From JAFGDI01 sp963662515 (GTDB lineage: Bacteria > Planctomycetota > Phycisphaerae > Sedimentisphaerales > SM23-30): DNA of 64,000 bases. Shown here in pieces: positions 35,849-43,225 of the stretch. Within the stretch, counting starts at the first letter, position 1. Each line of letters begins with the position of its first letter. The stretch lies in the NCBI GenBank assembly GCA_963662515.1, contig OY759675.1:682001-746000 (forward strand), in the 5' to 3' direction. The notes beneath the pieces are model-generated. The model was not told the DNA's origin. It worked only from the letters and a program-made list of their open reading frames with translations, and did not search any database. The translations under genes were made by a program, and so were the position numbers.

Positions 35849-36043
35849 TTACACACCAAGTGCGCGTCTGGCCTTTGTCGCCATTACTGGCACCATGCCA
35901 GCATGCTTACGCAGACCGCGTACCCGATTACCTGATTTATGACTCATCAGGTGACCGCCAAAAGCTCTCTTATAGACAACTTTTCCGCTGGCTGTTACTC
36001 GTACGCGTTTGGCCAGTCCTTTGTGTGTCTTTAATTTTGGCAT
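35849..36043 (-). CDS. rpmI: 50S ribosomal protein L35
   Basis: A 64-residue L35. Family motifs are MPKLKTHKGLAKRVRVTASGKV, then AFGGHLMSHKSGNRVRGLR. AAAGGT lies upstream of the ATG. infC, normally just upstream, is absent here, and the gene has its own promoter candidate at 36174-36201. Confidence 0.94.
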   Translation of the reverse strand: MPKLKTHKGLAKRVRVTASGKVVYKRAFGGHLMSHKSGNRVRGLRKHAGMVPVMATKARRALGV

Positions 36044-36173
36044 TTGTTTTACCTTTTTCTGTTATAAATGTTTGTCATTAAATAACTACCATCATTCCTG
36101 CCCCGCTGATTCTTCAGGACAGCTCTGTGACCAATCCAGAAAGATAACCTTCTAAACGGTCATAGAGTCCTTT

Positions 36174-36201
36174 AATATACAGAAAAATCAACTTTATGCA
36201 A
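36174..36201 (-). promoter_or_regulatory. Promoter candidate for rpmI-rplT
   Basis: On the minus strand TTGCAT, a 16-bp spacer and TATATT lie about 130 bp before the rpmI ATG. Confidence 0.45.
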
Positions 36202-36382
36202 GATTATTTCATGAAAAGTTGTTACGCGAGAGAGAGGGGATGTGGAGTGTTCTAAAAGTTGATTTTAATGCCTTGAGTTTTTCTGAGTCTTTTATTACTT
36301 CCTTTTTTAATTATAAGTATCTTTATTTTAATTGATTATGGCTATATAGGTAATGTTCTCTTATTAGCTCTCGCTTGAATGA

Positions 36383-36411
36383 TTGACAAAAATGTTGTTA
36401 TTTGTTATAAT
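36383..36411 (+). promoter_or_regulatory. Consensus sigma-70 promoter of marR-ablA-ablB
   Basis: TTGACA, a 17-bp spacer and TATAAT are an exact match to the housekeeping consensus. Just downstream TACTAAA occurs twice (36421-36427 and 36436-36442), 15 bp apart, in a position where a regulator could block transcription. Confidence 0.75.
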
Positions 36412-36525
36412 TCATTCGTGTACTAAATATTCTTATACTAAACATTTCGGTAATATGCCTGAGCCTTATTTTGTTTAATTGGGTTTATTTAAGTGTTATT
36501 CGGGCAAATTCTTCTGGTAGTTCAA

Positions 36526-37071
36526 ATGGAAAAAGATCAGCAGTTAGATAATAAGGCTATAGCCGAAGACCGGCCGGCTCAGATTTATGGTTTGCGTATT
36601 TTGCGAGATATTCGCCGGATCCTGCGGGCGGTTGACATTCATTCGCACAAACTTAATAGCGAATTTAATATTACAGTACCGCAGATGATATGTCTGAATA
36701 CTTTATATGAGAATGAAATCAGTATGACTCAGGCTCAACTTGCCAAAAAGGTTAATCTGAGTATTAGTACAGTAAATGGCATACTTGACCGGCTGGAGAA
36801 CAAAAAACTGATCACGCGACAGCCTGATACCACCGACAGAAGAAAAGTGATTATCGTTGTTACTGATAAAGGCAGGGATTTGCTTAATGCGGCACCTTCA
36901 CTTTTGCAAGATACTTTTGCTCATCGTTTGGAGCAATTACCAGACCTCGAGGTCGCGGCTATTGCCTTTTCTCTGGAAAGGGTAGTTCAGCTTATGGGGG
37001 CAGATGAGATCGATGCTTCGCCGCTATTGATGCCTACTGCTGTAATGACAGAACCAACACAAGGAAGCTAA
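36526..37071 (+). CDS. MarR-family transcriptional regulator
   Basis: A 181-residue winged-helix regulator. The dimerisation and DNA-binding core runs from about 20 to 150 (NITVPQMICLNTLYENE, QLAKKVNLSISTVNGILDRLE, TRQPDTTDRRKVIIVVTDKG, the wing). ATG 36526 is chosen; a GTG at 36493 is in frame. Its stop overlaps the ablA start (TAATG), so the three genes form one operon, and it probably controls its own promoter. The ligand is unknown; osmotic or ion signals are a guess from the neighbours. Confidence 0.85.
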   Translation: MEKDQQLDNKAIAEDRPAQIYGLRILRDIRRILRAVDIHSHKLNSEFNITVPQMICLNTLYENEISMTQAQLAKKVNLSISTVNGILDRLENKKLITRQPDTTDRRKVIIVVTDKGRDLLNAAPSLLQDTFAHRLEQLPDLEVAAIAFSLERVVQLMGADEIDASPLLMPTAVMTEPTQGS

Positions 37072-38378
37072 TGACATTATCTACAAATCAGAAAAGAATA
37101 TTCAACGCTATAGATAGTAATCAGCCAAATAGTCAGTGGTATAACTGGCAATGGCAGATCAAACATTGCATTAAAGATCTTGAGACATTTGAAAAGCAAC
37201 TTAATATTGAGCTTGAAGAAGAGGTCAGAGAGGCATTTCGCAGGACGGTAAAGAAATTCCCGATGTCAATCACTCCTTATTATATGTCATTGATCAATAC
37301 AGATGATATATATAATGATCCAGTATTCAAGCAGTCGTTTCCTTCTCCCCAGGAATTGATAACAACCGATTATGATATGACTGATCCGCTGCATGAGGAC
37401 AAAGACAGCCCGGTAGAGGGTATTACCCATCGTTATCCTGACAGGGTTCTTATGCTCGTCAGTAATGTATGTTCAATGTATTGCCGGCATTGCACTCGTA
37501 AGAGGCAGGTAGGCAGTAAAGATTCCATACCGGACAGGGAACAGTTCGAAAAGGGGCTGGCTTATATTCGTGGTAATACCAAGGTTCGTGATGTGTTGCT
37601 CAGTGGCGGCGATCCGTTCCTTTTACCAGATGATACTATTGACTGGCTGCTCACTGAATTGCGAAAGATAGAGCATGTAGAGATAGTTCGCATAGGCACT
37701 CGCACGCCGGTAGTACTGCCGTATCGCATTACAGATGAGCTGGTGGAGATATTGAAAAAACATCATCCTCTCTGGATCAATACTCATTTCAATCATCCGC
37801 GAGAACTTACTAATTCATCGCGTAAGGCCCTTGCCCGGCTGGCAGATGCGGGTATTCCTCTGGGGAATCAATCTGTATTACTTGCCGGTGTTAATGATTG
37901 TCCAAGGATAATGAAGGCTCTTGTTCAGAAGCTGGTTTATAATCGTGTCAGGCCGTATTATCTTTATCAATGTGATCTGTCAGAAGGTTTGTCCCATTTT
38001 AGGACTCCAGTTGGCAAGGGCATAGAGATTCTCGAATCGCTCATTGGGCATACCAGTGGTTTTTGTGTGCCAACCTATGTTATTGATGCACCTGGCGGCG
38101 GTGGTAAAATACCCGTAATGCCAAACTATCTTATTTCATGGTCAACTAATAAGGTTGTACTCAGGAATTACGAAGGTGTTATTACGACCTATAAAGAGCC
38201 GGATTCTTATGAGCCGATCTTTTGTGACAGGAATTGCGAGAAATGTAATCTGCAATTAGCCCTGGAAGATGCAGATGAGAGTAAAAGTGTAGGTATTTCT
38301 AAACTGTTGGCGGACCATAATGACACTATTTCTTTGATACCAGATACTAATGATCGTCATAGTCGGAGAGATAGTTAG
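37071..38378 (+). CDS. ablA: Lysine 2,3-aminomutase
   Basis: A 435-residue radical SAM and PLP enzyme that converts L-lysine to beta-lysine. The cluster motif is CSMYCRHCTRKRQVG, followed by VLLSGGDPFLLPDD. The PLP-binding region is PGGGGKIPVMPNYLIS. Length and the downstream acetyltransferase favour AblA over EpmB-type enzymes. It overlaps the MarR gene by one base. With AblB it makes N-epsilon-acetyl-beta-lysine, an osmolyte. The C-terminus has a Cys cluster (CDRNCEKCNL), seen in this subfamily. Confidence 0.92.
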   Translation: MTLSTNQKRIFNAIDSNQPNSQWYNWQWQIKHCIKDLETFEKQLNIELEEEVREAFRRTVKKFPMSITPYYMSLINTDDIYNDPVFKQSFPSPQELITTDYDMTDPLHEDKDSPVEGITHRYPDRVLMLVSNVCSMYCRHCTRKRQVGSKDSIPDREQFEKGLAYIRGNTKVRDVLLSGGDPFLLPDDTIDWLLTELRKIEHVEIVRIGTRTPVVLPYRITDELVEILKKHHPLWINTHFNHPRELTNSSRKALARLADAGIPLGNQSVLLAGVNDCPRIMKALVQKLVYNRVRPYYLYQCDLSEGLSHFRTPVGKGIEILESLIGHTSGFCVPTYVIDAPGGGGKIPVMPNYLISWSTNKVVLRNYEGVITTYKEPDSYEPIFCDRNCEKCNLQLALEDADESKSVGISKLLADHNDTISLIPDTNDRHSRRDS

Positions 38379-38490
38379 CTTTGCTGAAATAATGGTCAGT
38401 AGCAGATAGGTTCTCTTGCTTACCAGCTTAACAGTGTTTTGTTTTTTTAGCTACTACGGTAGTCAATGCTACTTCTTATTTGGATTTTTT

Positions 38491-39438
38491 ATGACTGATA
38501 TGATTATACATCTTATAGCTATTGTTTTTATTATTACTATTTCTATAGTAATATATAGGAAACGGTCTGCACGAAGCGGACTAAGCCAGGCGTGTCCGGA
38601 AATAAGCTATGATACCCTGGAAAAGATCGACGGGGCTCTTGTTCAGCATGGCAATATGAATGACCGGATATACCTTATCAAGCTCGGCCAGGCTCAGCCG
38701 CAAGAGCTTATTCCCAGGCTCGAAGAGATGGCCCAGGAAAACAGCTATTCAAAGATTTTTGCCAAAGTGCCTGCCAGTGAGATACCGGTATTTACTCAAG
38801 CCGGTTTCCGCAAAGAAGGGGTGGTGCCAAATTTCTATAATAACAGTGAAGATGGCTTTTTTATTGCCAAATATCCCGATCCGGAAAGGAAGATCGAAGA
38901 GTTGTCTGATAAATATCAGCAGGTTATGGAAGTTACTATAGAGAAGCTCACTGAGCAAAATCAGGCCAGAGCCATTGATGCCAATATCAGGAAGTGTACA
39001 CCGGACGATGTTGAGGAAATGGCCAGTATTTATAGCCGGGTTTTCAGTAGTTATCCATTTCCAATATATGACCCCGCTTATCTGGCTGAAACCATGGAAA
39101 GTCATGTAAAATATTTCTGTGTTGAGCATGAAGGTAATATTGCTGCTCTGGCTTCCTCCGAGATAGACTTTAAGGCATCAAATGCCGAAATGACCGATTT
39201 TGCTACTTTGAAAGATATGCGAGGCAGGAATTATGCCTCTGCTTTGCTGGCCCGTATGGAAGAGGAAATGGCTCGTATTGGCATACAGACTGCCTATACT
39301 ATTGCCAGGGCTATTTCGCCCGGCATGAACATTACCTTTGCCAGAGGGGGTTATAGTTATGGCGGCAGATTGGTTAATAATACTAATATTGCAGGTAATA
39401 TCGAGAGTATGAATATTTGGTATAAGTCGCTGGCGTGA
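38491..39438 (+). CDS. ablB: Putative beta-lysine N-acetyltransferase
   Basis: A 315-residue GNAT-family protein expected to acetylate beta-lysine at the epsilon amine. The N-terminus has one hydrophobic helix (IIHLIAIVFIITISIVIY) that is unusual for a soluble enzyme and may tether it to the membrane. The body matches AblB (FAKVPASEIPVFTQAGFRKEG; NSEDGFFIAKY). The acetyl-CoA site lies at about 240-275 (MTDFATLKDMRGRNYASALL). It ends in GGYSYGGRLVNNTNIAGNIE. It lies 112 bp after ablA. Confidence 0.85.
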   Translation: MTDMIIHLIAIVFIITISIVIYRKRSARSGLSQACPEISYDTLEKIDGALVQHGNMNDRIYLIKLGQAQPQELIPRLEEMAQENSYSKIFAKVPASEIPVFTQAGFRKEGVVPNFYNNSEDGFFIAKYPDPERKIEELSDKYQQVMEVTIEKLTEQNQARAIDANIRKCTPDDVEEMASIYSRVFSSYPFPIYDPAYLAETMESHVKYFCVEHEGNIAALASSEIDFKASNAEMTDFATLKDMRGRNYASALLARMEEEMARIGIQTAYTIARAISPGMNITFARGGYSYGGRLVNNTNIAGNIESMNIWYKSLA

Positions 39439-39553
39439 AATCGAATTGTCGCCAGTTGTGATTCTCATACCTGCTTGCTTTTGAGTATTTTATGTGATAA
39501 AATTCCCTTTAAACAATTATGAACAGATATACAACCAGAAATGAGGAATATGT

Positions 39554-40345
39554 ATGATAAAGCTGGCAGTTACAGGTGCCGCCGGACGCATGGGCCGCAG
39601 GATAATTACTTTGGCTAAAGAGTCAGGTGCATTTGAGATCGTGGCGGCTCTGGAATGGGATCAGTGCCCGCTGTTGGGGCAAGATGCTGGTGTTGTAGCC
39701 GGGATCGGGCCTCTTGGTGTCAATATTACTGTTGTGCCAGAGGTTAAGCCAGATGTTATAATAGATTTCTCGCTTCCGGACAGTACGATGGGATGGGTTA
39801 AGTATTGCCGAAACAATAAGATAGCCTTGGTTGTTGGTACAACCGGTCTGGATGATTCTCAAAAATCGCAGCTCAAGGCTGCTGGTGCTGATATCCCCGT
39901 TTTGCTGGGTGCCAATATGAGCCTGGGCGTGAACCTGCTCTGCAGGCTGGTGCAGGATGTTGCCTCCCGGCTGGACGAAGATTATGATATTGAGATAGTC
40001 GAATTTCATCATCGCTTCAAACGCGATGCTCCCAGTGGTACGGCACTGGAGCTGGGCCGCCATGCGGCTATGGGGCGTGATTATAAGTGGCCTGACTGCT
40101 GTCAGCATGGCCGGGAGGGCAAAGAGGCTCTGCGTGAACCTAAGACTATAGGAATGCATGCTGTTCGGGCTGGCGATATTGTCGGCGAGCACAGCGTTTA
40201 TTTTTCTGCTCTGGGTGAGACTATCGAGATACGCCATAATGCCCATACCCGCGATACCTTTGTGAGAGGGGCAATTAAAGCGGCTAAGTGGCTAAATGGC
40301 CGTCAGCCAGGGTTTTATGATATGTTTAGTGTATTGGGTTTGTGA
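39554..40345 (+). CDS. dapB: 4-hydroxy-tetrahydrodipicolinate reductase
   Basis: A 263-residue DapB that reduces dihydrodipicolinate in the lysine and meso-DAP pathway. The NAD(P) site is VTGAAGRMGRR. FSLPDSTMGWVKYC and VVGTTGLDDSQ follow, and the catalytic region EFHHRFKRDAPSGTALELG has the conserved His and Lys. The C-terminus has REGKEALREPKTIGMHAVRAGDIVGEH-like features. It follows ablB, and both draw on lysine metabolism, though a shared transcript is uncertain. Confidence 0.95.
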   Translation: MIKLAVTGAAGRMGRRIITLAKESGAFEIVAALEWDQCPLLGQDAGVVAGIGPLGVNITVVPEVKPDVIIDFSLPDSTMGWVKYCRNNKIALVVGTTGLDDSQKSQLKAAGADIPVLLGANMSLGVNLLCRLVQDVASRLDEDYDIEIVEFHHRFKRDAPSGTALELGRHAAMGRDYKWPDCCQHGREGKEALREPKTIGMHAVRAGDIVGEHSVYFSALGETIEIRHNAHTRDTFVRGAIKAAKWLNGRQPGFYDMFSVLGL

Positions 40346-40466
40346 TCCGGACCGAAAAAATATACAATAAGCTAATAAAATAACACTTTAGACTTGCATT
40401 TAGGTTAGCATTAATATAAACTGCTGGTCTTCAAAACGACTGACGACCACAATCGTCGGTTATGAT

Positions 40467-40540
40467 GCACTCGTAGCTCAATTGGATAGAGCATTGGTCT
40501 ACGAAACCAAAGGTTACAGGTTCGACTCCTGTCGGGTGTA
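40467..40540 (+). tRNA. tRNA-Arg (anticodon ACG)
   Basis: A 74-nt cloverleaf. The acceptor GCACTCG pairs with CGGGTGT with G-T at the first and fifth pairs. The anticodon stem is TTGGT/ACCAA with loop CTACGAA, anticodon ACG (read as ICG). The T-arm is ACAGG-TTCGACT-CCTGT. The discriminator is A and CCA is not encoded. Confidence 0.93.
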
Positions 40541-40546
40541 TTAAAT

Positions 40547-40579
40547 AAAGCCTTGTAAATCTAACATTTACAAGGCTTT
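40547..40579 (+). terminator. Terminator after tRNA-Arg
   Basis: AAAGCCTTGTAAA and TTTACAAGGCTTT form a 13-bp perfect stem with a 7-nt loop, 7 bp after the tRNA. Confidence 0.85.
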
Positions 40580-40743
40580 GTCATTTTAAAGCATTTTTTC
40601 GTTTATTATTGTGATTACTATGGCTGATCGTTCTTATGCGATTCCCTGTCTTTCTTAACTCATTTAACAGTAATTATTTGTAATTTTTTACTTGTCTATT
40701 TGATATTACTGGCTAATAATCTGATGAAAGGTGAGGAATGTAT

Positions 40744-41580
40744 ATGGCTTCTGATCAGAACAGCGAAAAAGTATTATTAGCGATACCGGCATATAATGAG
40801 GAGAGGTATATCAACCAGGTACTTGATTCCGTAAGGACTTATATGTCTGATATTCTGGTGGTCAATGATGGTAGTACCGATCAGACCGGTCAGATTTTGG
40901 CTGGCAGGAGGGGTATATATTCTTTAACTTTTGATAAAAACCGTGGTTATGGACAGACTATGTCTGATATTTTTCATTTTGCCCTCTGTTACGGCTATAG
41001 CTGGGTGATTACCATGGACTGTGATTTTCAGCATGAGCCTGAGTATATTCCTTTTTTTATTGAAGCTATTCAGGCTGATAATGCCGATATAATTAGTGGG
41101 TCAAGATATATGGCCGATTCGGAGGTCAGGAATATGCCTCCAGGTGACAGACGGTATATTAACAGCCAGATAGTCCGACTTATGCAGGAGCGATTGGCGC
41201 TGGTGCTTACCGATGCCTTTTGTGGTTTTAAGGCTTATCGCACTGAGGCGGTCAACAGGTTGAAACTAACGGAAAAAGGCTATGCCTTCCCTTTGGAATT
41301 ATGGTGTCAGGCAGTCAAAGCGGAATTGAGGATAAAAGAAATGCCGATTTCGCTGATTTATAACGATCCCAACCGCTGTTTTGGCGGACAGTTGAATGAT
41401 CCTGCTCAGCGGTTAAAACATTACAAGACAGTTTTAGAAAAAAGTATGGTCAGGGCAGAGCTAGCCCCGGCAGAAATAATCAGATTATATGGCCAGCAAA
41501 GTGAAAAAAAATCAGTTAACCAAGCCGCATCAGAATGGACAGGTTGTTTGCCATCCAGGTATTGCTCAGGCCAATTGTGA
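40744..41580 (+). CDS. GT2 family glycosyltransferase
   Basis: A 278-residue GT-A glycosyltransferase. Motifs are VLLAIPAYNEERYI, DILVVNDGSTDQTG, WVITMDCDFQHEPEYI (the DCD metal site) and SGSRYMADSEVRNMPPGDR. The acceptor is unknown. AAGGTGAGG gives better spacing to ATG 40744 than to ATG 40738. Its last 92 bp overlap the next gene in another frame, so the two are probably translationally coupled. Confidence 0.85.
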   Translation: MASDQNSEKVLLAIPAYNEERYINQVLDSVRTYMSDILVVNDGSTDQTGQILAGRRGIYSLTFDKNRGYGQTMSDIFHFALCYGYSWVITMDCDFQHEPEYIPFFIEAIQADNADIISGSRYMADSEVRNMPPGDRRYINSQIVRLMQERLALVLTDAFCGFKAYRTEAVNRLKLTEKGYAFPLELWCQAVKAELRIKEMPISLIYNDPNRCFGGQLNDPAQRLKHYKTVLEKSMVRAELAPAEIIRLYGQQSEKKSVNQAASEWTGCLPSRYCSGQL

Positions 41581-43048
41581 TCTGCAAGCTAATATTGAGA
41601 GTCTCAGTCAGCAGAATATAGTTTTCGGCCGGGGGTTGAAGGATTGGCGTAAAGATGTCCGGCAGGAATTGCAGCGGCTGTTTGATCTGCCTGATACTCA
41701 GGTTATTATTGCTTTGGGGCACCAGCCGACCTTTCATCATTGTGGTATTCTGGCTAAATATTATCTGGCCGATAAGATCGCCAGAGACAATAATGCAATA
41801 GTATGCAACTTTGTGGTAGATTCAGATAATACCGAGCCGCATCTGGCTTTGCCAGGTAAGGGTGAAAGTGGTTTTGTTATTCATACTCTGCCGCTTTCGG
41901 TTGATCGGGGTGACATGCCTTGTGAATATCAGGTAAGCCCATCAAGTTGGGAACTTAAACGCCTGCGTCAGATCTTTAATTCTGAAGTTATTGTTCCTTC
42001 TTGTCATGATGCTGCCCTGGAGCTGATTGGACAGATAGAAAAGCGAGCCCCTAAATTCAAAACTATGTCGGCTCTGGTTTCTGATATAAATCTGGAATAT
42101 GCCCATCGGCTGGAGCTTAACAGGTATGATATGCCTGTTTCCCGGTTAAGCGATACTGCTGGTTTTATGAGCTATGTCTTTTATTTGCTCAGGGATTGTG
42201 AAAGACTATGGCGATCGTATAATGATGCAATTGCCGATTTTATGCAGGCTAATGGTGTTGATAAGTCGCCAGTTGGGCCGTTGTCTAAGGATAAGGGCTA
42301 TTATGAGATGCCCTTTTGGCTCAATATGCACGGGGCAAAGCGTCAGCCATTATATTTCAACCCATCAGAAGGTATGATCGCCTGTGGCGAGAAAGAGAAA
42401 ACTCTGGGTATAAAGTTGCCCCATTCTGTCCAGGAGTTTAAAGATCAACTGAGTGAGACGCCATTGCGTATCAGGCCGCGTGCCATTACTTTTACGGCCT
42501 TTTGCCGTTTGTTTTTTGCTGATTATTTTATTCATGGTATTGGTGGTGCCTATTACGATCAGATAACGGATAAGTTTATTACCGGATATTTTGGTTTTGA
42601 ACCGCCGGCTTTTGCCTGTGCCAGTGCTACTGTCTGGGCGGATCTGGGTTTTGATGCTGATTTAGCTATGACTGAGCTTAAGGTTAATAAAGCTCAGCAA
42701 AAGCTCAGAGACTTTCATAAAAACCCTCAGCGATATGTCAGTTTCCGAGATAATACAGTTGAGGTCGATGCCTTACTCCGTCAGAAGATGATCTTGATAG
42801 AAAAGAGCAATGCTTTTCGCGATTGCGACGGTCCTCATCATGAAAGACAAGTAGTTTTTGATGAGATACGCCATATCAATCAGGTAATATGTAATGCTAT
42901 GCCGGATATTTGCAGTCAGATAGAACAAGAACTGGCGCAAGCTCGCAAGGAGTTGGCATCACAGCAGGTGGCAGTATATCGAGAATTGTTCTTTGGTCTG
43001 TTCCCTCCTGAGAGGCTCAAATCAGTTTTTGCCCAATTCATAAGTTGA
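41489..43048 (+). CDS. Uncharacterised protein, distantly BshC-like
   Basis: A 519-residue soluble protein. The N-terminal region (about 75-115) has IIALGHQPTFHHCGILAKYY and VCNFVVDSDNTEPH. This resembles the GQQPGxxxGPLYxxxK and FWVASEDHD motifs of the BshC family (last step of bacillithiol synthesis, a cysteine-adding enzyme). Residues about 335-430 hold AITFTAFCRLFFADYFIHGIGG. No signal peptide is present. The usual BshA and BshB are absent. It overlaps the GT2 gene by 92 bp; no later ATG gives a better start. The BshC relation is inferred from motif shape, so the function stays open. Confidence 0.65.
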   Translation: MASKVKKNQLTKPHQNGQVVCHPGIAQANCDLQANIESLSQQNIVFGRGLKDWRKDVRQELQRLFDLPDTQVIIALGHQPTFHHCGILAKYYLADKIARDNNAIVCNFVVDSDNTEPHLALPGKGESGFVIHTLPLSVDRGDMPCEYQVSPSSWELKRLRQIFNSEVIVPSCHDAALELIGQIEKRAPKFKTMSALVSDINLEYAHRLELNRYDMPVSRLSDTAGFMSYVFYLLRDCERLWRSYNDAIADFMQANGVDKSPVGPLSKDKGYYEMPFWLNMHGAKRQPLYFNPSEGMIACGEKEKTLGIKLPHSVQEFKDQLSETPLRIRPRAITFTAFCRLFFADYFIHGIGGAYYDQITDKFITGYFGFEPPAFACASATVWADLGFDADLAMTELKVNKAQQKLRDFHKNPQRYVSFRDNTVEVDALLRQKMILIEKSNAFRDCDGPHHERQVVFDEIRHINQVICNAMPDICSQIEQELAQARKELASQQVAVYRELFFGLFPPERLKSVFAQFIS

Positions 43049-43225
43049 CAGGTTTTATTATAAGCATGTTTATTTGTCTGGCTTGTTTTTCAAAATTTGG
43101 TGGCAATTATGCCATCTGGTTGTATTTTGGTCGGAAAAACAGTCTGGTAATTGATAGTGGTTTGTCTTATTATAGCGGCTGTTAGTATATGTCAGATTGA
43201 TAGCCAGTAATAAGGTAAAACGCTT

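Larger units (their letters stand above)
36044..36525. other. Divergent promoter region, 482 bp
   Basis: It separates rpmI (minus) from the marR-ablAB operon (plus) and holds promoters for both (36174-36201 and 36383-36411). No gene is seen. The middle is AT-rich. The rpmI side could hold an L20-binding autoregulatory leader, but no clear pseudoknot was traced. Confidence 0.55.
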
